Source of the DNA: Halocynthiibacter styelae
Lineage (GTDB): Bacteria; Pseudomonadota; Alphaproteobacteria; Rhodobacterales; Rhodobacteraceae
Length of the DNA: 64,000 bases
Direction of reading: 5' to 3'
NCBI RefSeq assembly: GCF_016123485.1
Contig: NZ_JADCKQ010000007.1
Span: 1 to 64,000 of the forward strand
Shown: piece after piece, positions 34,677-44,191 of the stretch
Position numbering within the stretch: the first letter of the stretch is position 1
How the letters are laid out: each line of letters opens with the position of its first letter
Notes under the pieces: model-generated
The model's input: the letters and a program-made list of their open reading frames with translations, nothing else
What the model was told of the DNA's origin: nothing
The model's database searches: none
Made by a program: the position numbers and the translations under genes

Positions 34677-36083
34677 TCAGCAGCTGTAATACATTTTGTA
34701 TTCGATCGGGTGTGGCATGTGTTCAAACGCATACACCTCTTCCCATTTGATCGCGAGATAACCGTCGATCTGGTCTTTGGTGAATACGTCACCGGCCAGC
34801 AGGAAGTCGTGATCAGATTCGAGGCATTCCAGAGCTTCACGCAGGCTGGAACATACAGTTGGGATGCCATCCAGTTCTTCCGGTGGCAGATCGTACAGAT
34901 CTTTGTCAGACGCGGGGCCTGGGTCGATCTTGTTCTTGATGCCGTCAAGGCCAGCCATCAGCAATGCCGCGAAGCAGAGGTATGGGTTGGCTGCCGGATC
35001 AGGGAAGCGGGCTTCAACGCGCTTGGCTTTCGGGCTTTCGGTCCATGGAATACGCACAGCTCCGGAACGGTTGGATGCGGAATAGGCACGCAGAACAGGG
35101 GCTTCAAAACCAGGGATCAGACGTTTGTAGCTGTTGGTCGCCGGGTTTGTGAACGCGTTCAGAGTTTTCGCGTGCTTCAGGATACCGCCGATGAACCACA
35201 GGGCTTCCTGGGACAGATCAGCGTATTTATCGCCTGCAAACAGAGGCTTGCCGTCTTTCCAGATCGACATGTTCACGTGCATGCCTGTGCCGTTGTCACC
35301 ATAGTAAGGCTTTGGCATGAATGTTGCTGATTTGCCGTAAGCATGTGCCACGTTGTGGATCACATATTTGTATTTCTGCAGCTCATCCGCCTGTTTGGTC
35401 AGCGTGTCAAAGACAAGGCCCAGCTCGTGCTGACAAGACGCAACTTCGTGGTGGTGCTTGTCAACTTTCATGCCGATGTTTTTCATGGTGGACAGCATTT
35501 CAGAACGGATGTCCTGTGCGTCATCAATCGGGTTTACCGGGAAGTAACCGCCCTTGATGCCCGGACGGTGGCCGGAGTTGCCCATTTCATATTCGGTGTC
35601 AGAGTTCCAGGAGGCGTCCTGCGCATCAATCTGGAAGGACACTTTGTTCATCTCAACAGAGAAACGCACATCGTCAAACAGGAAGAATTCAGCTTCCGGG
35701 CCCATGTAAGCCACATCGCCGATGCCGGAGGACTTGAGGTAAGCTTCAGCCTTCTGTGCGGTGCCGCGCGGGTCGCGGGAATAGGCTTCACCAGTGTCCG
35801 GCTCAACCACGGAACAGTGGATCGCCAGGGTTTTTTCTGCGTAGAAAGGATCGATATAGGCAGATGCCGGATCGAGGATCAGCATCATGTCAGAGTTGTC
35901 GATAGACTTCCAGCCAGCGATGGAAGAGCCGTCAAACATGAAGCCATCTTCAAAGAAGTCTTCGTCAATCATGTCGCGGTGTACGGTGACGTGCTGCAGC
36001 TTACCGCGCGGGTCGGTAAAGCGTACATCCACATAAGAGATGTCTTCGTCTTCGATCATCTTCAGAACGTCTGCATAGTTCAT
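34677..36083 (-). CDS. glnA: Glutamine synthetase type I
   Basis: 468 residues from the ATG at 36083. Signatures: FMFDGSSIAGW, the ammonia/ATP region KHHHEVASCQHELGL, KPYYGDNGTGMHVNMS, and the adenylylation loop KDLYDLPPEE with the target tyrosine near residue 397. It makes glutamine from glutamate and ammonia, and activity is probably adjusted by adenylylation. glnB lies 85 bases upstream in the same direction, as in Rhodobacter. Confidence 0.98.
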   Translation of the reverse strand: MNYADVLKMIEDEDISYVDVRFTDPRGKLQHVTVHRDMIDEDFFEDGFMFDGSSIAGWKSIDNSDMMLILDPASAYIDPFYAEKTLAIHCSVVEPDTGEAYSRDPRGTAQKAEAYLKSSGIGDVAYMGPEAEFFLFDDVRFSVEMNKVSFQIDAQDASWNSDTEYEMGNSGHRPGIKGGYFPVNPIDDAQDIRSEMLSTMKNIGMKVDKHHHEVASCQHELGLVFDTLTKQADELQKYKYVIHNVAHAYGKSATFMPKPYYGDNGTGMHVNMSIWKDGKPLFAGDKYADLSQEALWFIGGILKHAKTLNAFTNPATNSYKRLIPGFEAPVLRAYSASNRSGAVRIPWTESPKAKRVEARFPDPAANPYLCFAALLMAGLDGIKNKIDPGPASDKDLYDLPPEELDGIPTVCSSLREALECLESDHDFLLAGDVFTKDQIDGYLAIKWEEVYAFEHMPHPIEYKMYYSC

Positions 36084-36168
36084 CTGATTTTCCTTTTCTG
36101 CGTTGTTTGGATGGCCTGTGAGGGACACCATCCGGACTTCGTATTTCAGTTCATTTAGTCGGGGGCGC

Positions 36169-36567
<399 letters not shown>

Positions 36568-36683
36568 CTATCGGCTATGACAGGGATCAAAGCCAATCCG
36601 GCAGGGTTGCTGCATATTGCAATAAGTGCTGCATTAATTCTGGGCGATGTGCCTGTTTTTTGTGCAAGTAGGGGATTTGCGTC

Positions 36684-38285
36684 ATGAATGAACTGCTGAC
36701 CGCCGCGCAGATGCGGGCAATTGAACAAGCCGCGATCGATAGCGGGGCGGTCACTGGTCTTGAGCTGATGGAACGTGCTGGCGCGGGCGTGGTTGAAGCG
36801 ATTTATGAGGAATGGCCCGCGTTTTCAAAACCTGATGGTGAAAATGAACAGAAGCCCCGCTTGCGGGCGGTGGTTCTATGCGGGCCGGGGAACAATGGCG
36901 GAGATGGTTTCGTTGTTGCGCGGCTTTTGCATCAGCGCGGCTGGGTGGTTGAGGTGTTTCTTTATGGTGATGCCGACAAGCTGCCACCGGATGCGCGGGT
37001 GAATTATGAGAAATGGTGTGAGATCGGGGAGGTTCTGCCCTGGGAAAAATGTACTTCTGACAGGTGGGGGCGGCATCCGCTGGTCATTGAGGCTTTGTTT
37101 GGAACCGGCCTGACGCGTGAAGTACCTGATGATATTCGAAATGTACTTCTTGCGACGCTTAACTGTCGACGGGTAGCTGTCGATCTTCCATGTTTCATCA
37201 ACAGTGATACGGGCGCCGTTCTGATGGAGTGGCCACAGAACTTATCTGGTGTCTCGGCTGGGCACGTCACGGTCACTTTCCATAGTCACAAACATGGTCA
37301 TCTTCTGGGGGCAGGGGCAGCGTTATGCGGACAGGTGGTTGTGAAATCGATTGGTCTTGAATTCTGTTACGAAGCAATCGGGGCTACAACTGCTGAAGTG
37401 TTTCCCTATTTGATCGGAAAGCTTCAAGGACAAAGGTTGTCGAAAATACCGTCGGCCCACAAATTCACACACGGCCATGCCTTGATCCTTTCCGGCGGCC
37501 CTGCACAGACGGGTGCCGCGCGGATGGCGGCGCGGGGGGCTTTGCGGATTGGGGCGGGGCTTGTGACGCTTGGGGTGCCGCCTACGGCGCAGCAGGAGGT
37601 TGCCGCGCAGGTGACGGCTGTGATGCTGAAACGCATTGCGGATGCGGATGCTTTGTCAGACGTGCTGGAAGACAAGCGGATCAATGCGCTATGCTTGGGC
37701 CCGGCTCTGGGGCTTGGCGAACGGGAGGCAAATCTGATCCGTGTGGCGCTTGAGAGCGGGCGGAATTGTGTGCTGGACGCCGATGCGCTGACGCTGATCG
37801 CCCGGGACAAGGATTTGTTTGAAAAACTGCATCCCGATTGCGTTCTGACACCCCATGGTGGCGAATTTGCGCGGCTCTTCCCGGATATTGCCGCGAAACT
37901 GGATGCACCGGCGACAAAAGGCCCGGCCTATTCCAAAATTGATGCGACACGGGAAGCGGCGAAACGGGCGGGGTGTACGGTTCTGTTCAAAGGGCCGGAT
38001 ACGGTGATTTCGGATCAGACTGGCGTGGCCTCTGTCAACGCTGCGGTTTACGATCGCACTGTACCATGGCTTGCAACGGCCGGATCTGGCGATGTGCTGG
38101 CCGGGTTCATAACCGGGCTTCTGGCGCGTGGGTTTTCACCGGTTCACGCCGCAGAAGGTGCCGCCTGGCTGCATGTGGAATGCGCGCGGCACTTCGGGCC
38201 GGGCCTCATCGCAGAGGATCTGCCGGAGCAGCTGCCTGCGGTACTTCAGAGCCTGTCCGGATCAGATCAGGGCAATGCTGTTTGA
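36684..38285 (+). CDS. nnr: Bifunctional NAD(P)HX epimerase/dehydratase
   Basis: 533 residues. The N-terminal YjeF epimerase domain shows VLCGPGNNGGDGFVVARLL and EALFGTGLTREV. The C-terminal ribokinase-like dehydratase domain shows ALCLGPALGLG, VLDADALTLI, LTPHGGEFARLFP and ATAGSGDVLAGFITGLLARG. The enzyme repairs hydrated NADH and NADPH. The 176-base gap to the divergent glnB holds both promoters. Confidence 0.96.
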   Translation: MNELLTAAQMRAIEQAAIDSGAVTGLELMERAGAGVVEAIYEEWPAFSKPDGENEQKPRLRAVVLCGPGNNGGDGFVVARLLHQRGWVVEVFLYGDADKLPPDARVNYEKWCEIGEVLPWEKCTSDRWGRHPLVIEALFGTGLTREVPDDIRNVLLATLNCRRVAVDLPCFINSDTGAVLMEWPQNLSGVSAGHVTVTFHSHKHGHLLGAGAALCGQVVVKSIGLEFCYEAIGATTAEVFPYLIGKLQGQRLSKIPSAHKFTHGHALILSGGPAQTGAARMAARGALRIGAGLVTLGVPPTAQQEVAAQVTAVMLKRIADADALSDVLEDKRINALCLGPALGLGEREANLIRVALESGRNCVLDADALTLIARDKDLFEKLHPDCVLTPHGGEFARLFPDIAAKLDAPATKGPAYSKIDATREAAKRAGCTVLFKGPDTVISDQTGVASVNAAVYDRTVPWLATAGSGDVLAGFITGLLARGFSPVHAAEGAAWLHVECARHFGPGLIAEDLPEQLPAVLQSLSGSDQGNAV

Positions 38286-38771
38286 TCGTTTCGGGTTCGC
38301 CGGACATAAGAGCTCAAGCCCGCCAGCATAACAGATCTCATCATTCTCAAATATCAGAGAATACATCTGTAACGGCATCGCGTCGCGTCGGGTTACGCCA
38401 TTCAGCGGCGCAAGCTGCGATGCCGGGATAAGGGCATAGTTTTTCCCGGTCAACTGCTTCGCCAGCTGATCCCGGATCAGTATTTTCTGATCCGCAGGCA
38501 GTGCCATTTCTTTTTCGGAATCGAATAGGCCGAGCACATCAGACCGAATAGCGTAAGTTTCTGTGCAGACACGGCCTGAAAGAATTTCCCGCAGAATCAC
38601 GGCCCCTGATCGCGTTACAACCCTGTCACCGGGGCTGAGATATTCAACAGACAACAGACCATCAAGGGTCATCACAGAGGTACCCGCAAAGATACCAGTG
38701 CTATCAAGCAGATGCCTGTCCTGGAGTGTTGAGGCATCGCCATAGCTCTTTGGCAGGTCAGAGCTGTTCAT
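38262..38771 (-). CDS. Small Hint-domain protein
   Basis: 169 residues. A Hint (hedgehog/intein) core is recognised from GIFAGTSVMTLDGLLSVEYLSPGDRVVTRSGAVILREIL and the later block PADQKILIRDQLAKQLTGKNYALIPASQLAPLNGV. Rhodobacteraceae often carry Hint domains at the end of large secreted proteins. Here the domain stands almost alone, with 25 residues before it. The usual nucleophilic Cys/Ser at the first strand is not obvious (T31 or S32). It overlaps the convergent nnr gene by 24 bases. Confidence 0.8.
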   Translation of the reverse strand: MNSSDLPKSYGDASTLQDRHLLDSTGIFAGTSVMTLDGLLSVEYLSPGDRVVTRSGAVILREILSGRVCTETYAIRSDVLGLFDSEKEMALPADQKILIRDQLAKQLTGKNYALIPASQLAPLNGVTRRDAMPLQMYSLIFENDEICYAGGLELLCPANPKRSNSIALI

Positions 38772-39005
38772 TATGCGCCATCCATATTCACTATTTACCT
38801 ATGTGGCATAGTATGGCGTGGAATGTGTCAGAAATGGGGCTATAATTCAAGGTTAAGTGATATTTACTCCTTATGGGGGAATTTACACACAGTTAATTCG
38901 CCTTACTGGTCGCTTGCATTAACTTTCCACAAAATGTGTCATTTTTCTCTCGCAACCGGGCCGGAGGTTTGCTAAATGACAGATCCGGATTACGATCCGA
39001 TGGAT

Positions 39006-39090
39006 GCGGGTGTGGCGAAATTGGTAGACGCACCAGATTTAGGTTCTGGCGCCGCGAGGCGTGGGGGTTCAAGTCCCTCCACCCGCACCA
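39006..39090 (+). tRNA. tRNA-Leu (anticodon UAG)
   Basis: 85 bases including an encoded CCA. The acceptor stem GCGGGTG (39006-39012) pairs with CACCCGC (39080-39086), then A and CCA. The anticodon stem CCAGA/TCTGG encloses TTTAGGT, giving anticodon TAG at 39040-39042. The T-loop GGTTCAAGTCC and a long variable arm (GCCGCGAGGC) fit a class II leucine tRNA. Confidence 0.97.
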
Positions 39091-39228
39091 CTTGAATTCA
39101 GCAAATAATTCATCTTTCACGCTATCGCAGAGCAGCCCGATTTGCGCTCACCTGATTTCACATTGCTGTCATTGGGGTTTATTTTCGCCGGATGCGGGAT
39201 AACCTGAATGGCAAAGGAGGATCAGATT

Positions 39229-39678
39229 ATGAAACGCAGAGAACTTCTGTTTGCTTCCGTCGCTGTGCCGCTTGTTGGTACTGTAGGGCCTGCCTTCGGT
39301 GCTGAACCAGAGGTGTTCACGCAGGGTGGCGCGGCGATTAACGGATATGATCCGGTGGCTTATTTTACGCAATCCGCCCCTGTGCGGGGCAGGGAAGAAC
39401 ACAGCCTGACCTGGAATGGCGCGACCTGGCTGTTTGCCAGCGCTGAAAACCTGCGCCTGTTTCAGGTAAGCCCGGAATCCCATGCGCCGCAATATGGTGG
39501 CTATTGTTCCTATGCGGTGTCAGAGGGCTATACGGCAAAGACAGATCCGGATGCCTGGACGATCCACAGTGGGCGGCTTTATCTGAACTATAGCCTGCGT
39601 GTGCGCGATATCTGGAGTCGCGACATTCCAGGGCGTATCCGTGCGGCGGATGCGAACTGGCCGGGTGTTCTGGGCTGA
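39229..39678 (+). CDS. Exported YHS-domain protein
   Basis: 149 residues from the ATG at 39229, behind a near-perfect ribosome site AAAGGAGG (39213-39220). An N-terminal signal (KRRELLFASVAVPLVGTVGPAFGA) could be Sec or Tat-like. The YHS domain is seen in INGYDPVAYFTQSAPVRG, LTWNGATWLFASAENLRLFQ and PQYGGYCSYAVSEGY. YHS proteins bind metals through Tyr/His/Ser and Cys. Substrate unknown. Confidence 0.9.
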   Translation: MKRRELLFASVAVPLVGTVGPAFGAEPEVFTQGGAAINGYDPVAYFTQSAPVRGREEHSLTWNGATWLFASAENLRLFQVSPESHAPQYGGYCSYAVSEGYTAKTDPDAWTIHSGRLYLNYSLRVRDIWSRDIPGRIRAADANWPGVLG

Positions 39679-39732
39679 TCAAGAGATTCTGCCTCGCAGA
39701 TCATCCGGGCGGCCCTTTCACATCGGAAACAA

Positions 39733-39760
39733 AAAAGGCCGCTCATAAGAGCGGCCTTTT
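39733..39760. terminator. Bidirectional terminator between the YHS gene and tig
   Basis: A perfect 12-bp stem (AAAAGGCCGCTC, 39733-39744, with 39749-39760) and a 4-base loop, with A-tract before and T-tract after. It serves the two convergent genes. Confidence 0.92.
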
Positions 39761-39781
39761 GTAACTTCAGCAGGGGGAAGA

Positions 39782-41107
39782 TTATTCTTCGTCCAGTGCT
39801 TCGATTGCTTTTTCGAGGTCAGCTTTGGAAACCTCTTTTTCGGTCACGTCAGCCAGTTCGAAAACATAGTCTACAACTTTGTCTTCAAAGATTGGTGCGC
39901 GCAGTTGCTGTTGCATCTGTGGGTTCTGCTGAACGAATTCAAAGAACTGACGTTCCTGACCCGGGTACTGACGTGCCTGGTTCATGATCGCCTGAGTGAT
40001 CTCAGCGTCGGTGACTTCAACTTCAGCCTTCTGACCCAGCTCTGCCAGCAGCAGACCCAGACGCACGCGGCGGTTGGCCAGCTTGGTGTGCTCGTCAGTG
40101 GTTTCGATTTCAGGGTGGTCGTGGCCCTGAACGTCAGGGTTTTCGTCGTGCCACAGCTGGTGTGCGATTTGCTTGGCTTCAGCTTCAACCAGGCTTGGTG
40201 GCAGGTCGAAATCTACTTTGCCGTCCAGTGCGTCCAGCAGAGCGCGCTTCTGAACTGCCCGTGCAGCACCGGCGTATTCAGCTTCCAGACGTTCAGTGAT
40301 CTGTGCTTTCATCGCGTCGAGATCTTCAGCGCCAAACTGTTTTGCCAGATCATCGTTGATCTCAGCTTTGGCAGCCGCTTTGACTTCTTTGACGGTACAT
40401 TTGAACAGGGCTTCTTTGCCTGCCAGGTGTTCCGCGCCGTATTCTTCAGGGAAGGATACGTTTACGTCGACAGCTTCGCCGGATTTCTTGCCAACCAGCT
40501 GCTCTTCAAAGCCAGGGATGAAAGAGTTGGAGCCGAGTACCAGTGGGTAATCTTCGCCAGCGCCGCCTTCGAACTCTTCGCCGTCCACGGAACCTACGAA
40601 GTCGATCACAACCTGATCGCCATCCTCAGATGCGCCGTCTTTTGCTTCAAAGTTCTGTGCGTTCTCAGCCAGACCTTCCAGAGCTTCGGTCACAGCAGCG
40701 TCGTCTGCTTTTACAACCAGCTTCTCAAGTGCAACACCTTTCAGGTCGACTTCAGGAATGGTTGGCAGAGCTTCGTAAGACATAGCAACTTCAACGTCGT
40801 CGCCTTCTTTCCAGTCTTCGTTGGTCATTTTGACGTCTGGCTGCAGGGCAGGGCGGTCACCGGATTCTTCAAAGTGCTTGTTCATCGCACCATCGATGGA
40901 TTCCTGCATGGCTTCGCCGATCACGCGCTGGCCGAACTGCTTTTTCAGCAGAGCCATAGGAACTTTACCTTTGCGGAATCCCTTCATTTCAACTTCTGGC
41001 TGGGCTTCAACCAGCTTTTCGTTGACTTTTGCCTCCAGCTCAGCAGCGGAAAGTGTGATGGTATAGGCGCGTTTCAGGCCTTCGTTCAGGGTCTCGGTGA
41101 CCTGCAT
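39782..41107 (-). CDS. tig: Trigger factor (ribosome-associated chaperone, prolyl isomerase)
   Basis: 441 residues from the ATG at 41107. The ribosome-binding signature is [16 protein letters not shown]. The FKBP-type domain contains [20 protein letters not shown] and [13 protein letters not shown]. The C-terminal chaperone arms run from about 260 to the acidic end. Tig binds nascent chains at the ribosome exit. Length is normal. Confidence 0.97.
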   Translation of the reverse strand: MQVTETLNEGLKRAYTITLSAAELEAKVNEKLVEAQPEVEMKGFRKGKVPMALLKKQFGQRVIGEAMQESIDGAMNKHFEESGDRPALQPDVKMTNEDWKEGDDVEVAMSYEALPTIPEVDLKGVALEKLVVKADDAAVTEALEGLAENAQNFEAKDGASEDGDQVVIDFVGSVDGEEFEGGAGEDYPLVLGSNSFIPGFEEQLVGKKSGEAVDVNVSFPEEYGAEHLAGKEALFKCTVKEVKAAAKAEINDDLAKQFGAEDLDAMKAQITERLEAEYAGAARAVQKRALLDALDGKVDFDLPPSLVEAEAKQIAHQLWHDENPDVQGHDHPEIETTDEHTKLANRRVRLGLLLAELGQKAEVEVTDAEITQAIMNQARQYPGQERQFFEFVQQNPQMQQQLRAPIFEDKVVDYVFELADVTEKEVSKADLEKAIEALDEE

Positions 41108-41321
41108 GTCAGTCGTCCTTATTCGTTGGAAAAACCCCATAGCCGCAGAACGGCGCGAGGCACGTAATTCAGGGCACCTTTTAGGGCGCAGGGGGGCTAC
41201 GCGCAAGGGTGAATTCTGCCCCAATGGCTGTCACGTGCAACGGAGAGTGTTCCCGGGCTGCTGCTGGGGGCTTGATTGCGTGTATTCAATTTGCAATCCT
41301 CCCGTAAAAGGAGATTTTGAT

Positions 41322-41822
41322 ATGAAGAAGTTCTTAAGTTTTACGGCTGCACTTACGCTTTCTGCCGGACTGGCGCAGGCAGAAATGCAGGTTGTTCTGA
41401 CCGGCGGGTGGGATGGCAATCGTGTGCCAGACGGGCAGCAATGCACGCTGTTTGGCGGCAATGGATCCACACCTCCCATGCGGATTACCGGGATGCCTGC
41501 GGGCACGGCGATGATTGTGGCGGAGTATAATGACCGCAGCTATCAGCCGCTGTCCCGCAATGGCGGGCATGGGACGATTGGCTATGCTGTGTCCGGTGAC
41601 AGCGCAGATTTGCCTGCAGTGCCAGGGCTGACCGATCGCAACCTGCCGCGCGGCGTTCAGGTGATTAAAAAGGCACGGGGAACTGGCGAATATGCTTCCG
41701 ATGGTTATATGCCACCCTGTTCCGGGGGGCGGGGGAACCGCTATACGGTAGATCTTCATGCGGTGGATGCCGGCGGCAATACGCTGGAACGTCTGCGCCG
41801 TGTGCCGATTGGACGGTATTGA
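41322..41822 (+). CDS. Small exported protein, PEBP-like
   Basis: 166 residues from the ATG at 41322 (AAAGGAG upstream). A clear signal peptide (FLSFTAALTLSAGLAQA) is followed by a domain whose end, YMPPCSGGRGNRYTVDLHAVDA, looks like the YbhB/PEBP ligand-binding block with an N/H change in the usual HRY. The start (TLFGGNGSTPPMRITGMPAGTAMIVAEYND) also fits PEBP strands. Two cysteines (QQCTLF, PPCSGG) may form a disulfide. The assignment is by pattern only. Confidence 0.65.
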   Translation: MKKFLSFTAALTLSAGLAQAEMQVVLTGGWDGNRVPDGQQCTLFGGNGSTPPMRITGMPAGTAMIVAEYNDRSYQPLSRNGGHGTIGYAVSGDSADLPAVPGLTDRNLPRGVQVIKKARGTGEYASDGYMPPCSGGRGNRYTVDLHAVDAGGNTLERLRRVPIGRY

Positions 41823-41850
41823 TCCAGGTCAACACAAATTTTCAATAAAA

Positions 41851-41885
41851 GAAAGCCCCGCCAGAGTGATCTGTGCGGGGCTTTC
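41851..41885. terminator. Bidirectional terminator
   Basis: An 11-bp perfect stem GAAAGCCCCGC (41851-41861) pairs with 41875-41885, between convergent genes. Confidence 0.85.
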
Positions 41886-41903
41886 CGTCGTGGTATAGGG
41901 ATA

Positions 41904-42272
41904 TCAGCCGATCACAGGGTGACCACGGCCCATCATACAGCGGATGACAACATCGCGGCGCAACTCATCAAGCTCAGCACTGGCTTCCGCCGCACCAACG
42001 AGCCCGCCAATCGCGGCGCCAACCAGGGCGTCGCCCGCATCGTTGGAACTGTCATCTGCCGCACCAATAATGCCGCCGACAACTGCACCGCCAATCGCAC
42101 CACGGCGCAGATCTTCGTCACGATAGTTGGCCGCAAGCGCACGACATTGTCCCAAGTCCATTTCATAGCCCGGGCCCTTTGCACCATCGAGAGTCAGAGG
42201 GCGGTCCACCTCGCTCTGACCGCAGGCGGCGGCTGTGAGAATAAGTCCGGTGAGAATAATGGCTCGTATCAT
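41904..42272 (-). CDS. Glycine-zipper lipoprotein
   Basis: 122 residues. A lipoprotein signal ends in LTAAAC. The middle is a glycine zipper (GAIGGAVVGGIIGAA, ALVGAAIGGLVGAA), which inserts in or associates with membranes. A C-terminal CMMGRGHPVIG tail resembles small 17-kDa-antigen-like lipoproteins. Probably an outer-membrane or periplasmic lipoprotein of unknown role. Confidence 0.8.
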   Translation of the reverse strand: MIRAIILTGLILTAAACGQSEVDRPLTLDGAKGPGYEMDLGQCRALAANYRDEDLRRGAIGGAVVGGIIGAADDSSNDAGDALVGAAIGGLVGAAEASAELDELRRDVVIRCMMGRGHPVIG

Positions 42273-42468
42273 GGTCTGTCCTTCATCTTACGTCTGTTAA
42301 TCCGGGTCGTCCCGTTTGAATGATGAGGGCGATATAGAGGTGGTGTTTTTCGACTTCAAGTGAAAAATTTACGTAAAACATAAATTATAAGATGTTTTGC
42401 GAAAATTCGCCTGCTTGACCAAATGTGGCGGACATGCGATTTGTTGCCAGGATATTGAAAGGGAAGAC

Positions 42469-42981
42469 ATGGCTCTTTTTGCGCGTGTGGTTATGATCAT
42501 TGTATTGGCATTGCTTGTAACACTGCTGGTTTTGACAGCGTTTCTTGTTTTTGTGGCGGATGATTTTTCCGCTTTGTTTGATCTTGTGGACCTGGACGAA
42601 GATCTTCCCGCTCCCAGTCTGATTGTCGGGGGGATTGGCCTGCTGGTGATGACCTGTACGATTGTGTGTCTGGCACGGGCCTTCTGGGCCATTCACCGCA
42701 TCATGCAGCGCGCTGTGCAGGATGATTTTCTGAAACTGGCGTATCAATTGCGCGTGTGCGCCTTTTCCATCATCGCTTTTTGGGGATTTATTCAAATTCT
42801 GCTTGGGCCCGTGTCTTATGCGCTGATTGCGCATATTCCGGCTGACATTCGGCCGTCTGTCGATTACTTCCCATTTGAGTTAGAAGCGATCTATCTTGTT
42901 TTGGCGCTGCCATTGCTGGTCACTGCCTCTGCCTTGCGGCGTGCAGCGGAGATTGAAGAAGAAAACAGCCAGTTTCTGTAA
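42469..42981 (+). CDS. DUF2975-type membrane protein
   Basis: 170 residues from the ATG at 42469 (GGGAAG upstream). Four hydrophobic helices at about 5-30, 50-72, 92-120 and 138-158. The end LRRAAEIEEENSQF is the DUF2975 signature, and the gene is followed by a small XRE regulator after 11 bases, the usual DUF2975 arrangement. The pair is thought to sense membrane or envelope state; this is not proven. Confidence 0.85.
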   Translation: MALFARVVMIIVLALLVTLLVLTAFLVFVADDFSALFDLVDLDEDLPAPSLIVGGIGLLVMTCTIVCLARAFWAIHRIMQRAVQDDFLKLAYQLRVCAFSIIAFWGFIQILLGPVSYALIAHIPADIRPSVDYFPFELEAIYLVLALPLLVTASALRRAAEIEEENSQFL

Positions 42982-42992
42982 GGGGGGGACGG

Positions 42993-43205
42993 ATGCCAAT
43001 TGCCATTAATCTTGACCTTATGCTGGTGAAGCGCAAAACGTCTTCACGCGAACTGGCCGCCGCCATCGGCCTGTCAGAAACCAACCTGAGCCTGCTGAAA
43101 AGTGGCAAGGTAAAAGGCGTGCGTTTCAACACGCTGGAGGCCATCTGCAAGCACCTTGACTGTCAGCCCGGCGACATTCTGGAATATGTGCCGGAGGAAG
43201 AGTGA
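42993..43205 (+). CDS. Small XRE-family (YozG-like) transcription regulator
   Basis: 70 residues, almost all helix-turn-helix: LVKRKTSSRELAAAIGLSETNLSLLKSGKVKGVRFNTLEAICKHLDCQPGDILEYVPEE. It pairs with DUF2975 membrane proteins in many bacteria. The next gene starts 2 bases after its stop, making a three-gene operon. Confidence 0.92.
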   Translation: MPIAINLDLMLVKRKTSSRELAAAIGLSETNLSLLKSGKVKGVRFNTLEAICKHLDCQPGDILEYVPEEE

Positions 43206-43207
43206 CC

Positions 43208-44191
43208 ATGTCCTGGTTTGAGGATCTGGCGGGTGTTTCCGAGGGCGATGAAGGGGCGGTGCGCGCTGCGTTTGACGTTGAAGGCCACACTCTGGTCAGC
43301 CAGACGACCGGGCGACGGATGCAGGCTGGCCAGTTGACAGTGCCATCTCTGAATGAATTGCGTCAATCACCACCTCCGTCCAGAGGAAAGAATAAGCTGT
43401 GCGAAATGGTTGCTGATGTGACCGCATTGCATGTGGACCCTGAAAATGCCGGTGCGGTGTTTCAGGTGGCTTCGCAGTTCAACCTGCTTGAGATGATCGG
43501 GCCGTCCGTTTCTCCGGCGGATGGAATAACCGGGTATGAATATGATCGGACCCAGGGACCAGCCTGCGCGATTGCCTGCGGTGCAGGAACGATCTGGCGC
43601 AATTATTTCACAACGCTTTCCGGTGATCTGGGGCAGTGCCGAAAGCAGATTGATTCTCTGGCTGACATGGGGCGGGCGCTTGGGAATGAGAGCGGCGCGA
43701 TCTGGCGGATGCAAAACGGATATGTTCTTCCGGGAGAAAAAGCCCTGGCCCAACTGCGCGGCCGGATCCTGAGAATGAATGAGGCCGGGCGTGATGAAAT
43801 CCGGAGTTTGCTGCGCATCGGCCTGCAGCAGAATACCGAAGTGACGGTTGCGGGCGGTGGATCACTTGTCTCACAGGTATATGCCAGTGCTTTGCCGGTG
43901 GCATATAGTAATCTGCCGGAATGGGACTGGGAGCCTTTCGCCCGGCTTGTTCTGGAAGCGGCTTATGAGGCGACCCTGCGGATCGCGGCGCAGAACGCAA
44001 GCGAAGGAACGTCTGACAAATTGTTTCTGACGCTTCTGGGCGGCGGTGCATTTGGAAATCGGACAGAATGGATCACCGACGCCATTGACTATGCTTTGCG
44101 CAGGGTAAATGACGCCGGGCTTGATGTTACAATCGTCAGTTATGGGCAATCGCAGCCTGCATTGGCCAGACTGCTGTCAGTTTATTCCTGA
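43208..44191 (+). CDS. Macrodomain-like protein of unknown function
   Basis: 327 residues from the ATG at 43208, with GGAGGAAG 7 bases upstream. The C-terminal third, LFLTLLGGGAFGNRTEWITDAIDYALRRVNDAGLDVTIVSYGQ, looks like a macro/PARG-type ADP-ribose fold (Gly-rich loop then helix). The N-terminal block contains GRRMQAGQLTVPSLNELRQ, a Q-rich active-site-like segment, and AGAVFQVASQFNLLEMIGPSVSPADGITGYEYDRTQGPACAIACGAGTIWRNYF. The family name is not certain. It is co-transcribed with a DUF2975/XRE pair, so a stress or ADP-ribose/nucleotide role is possible. Confidence 0.65.
   Translation: MSWFEDLAGVSEGDEGAVRAAFDVEGHTLVSQTTGRRMQAGQLTVPSLNELRQSPPPSRGKNKLCEMVADVTALHVDPENAGAVFQVASQFNLLEMIGPSVSPADGITGYEYDRTQGPACAIACGAGTIWRNYFTTLSGDLGQCRKQIDSLADMGRALGNESGAIWRMQNGYVLPGEKALAQLRGRILRMNEAGRDEIRSLLRIGLQQNTEVTVAGGGSLVSQVYASALPVAYSNLPEWDWEPFARLVLEAAYEATLRIAAQNASEGTSDKLFLTLLGGGAFGNRTEWITDAIDYALRRVNDAGLDVTIVSYGQSQPALARLLSVYS

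Noticed and set aside
35343-36158. 271-codon plus-strand frame
   Set aside because: Antisense shadow of glnA.
36611-36621. NtrC-type site before glnB
   Set aside because: Only short TGCA half sites are visible; too weak to list as a site.
39905-41167. 420-codon plus-strand frame rich in Phe/Cys
   Set aside because: Antisense shadow of the trigger factor gene.
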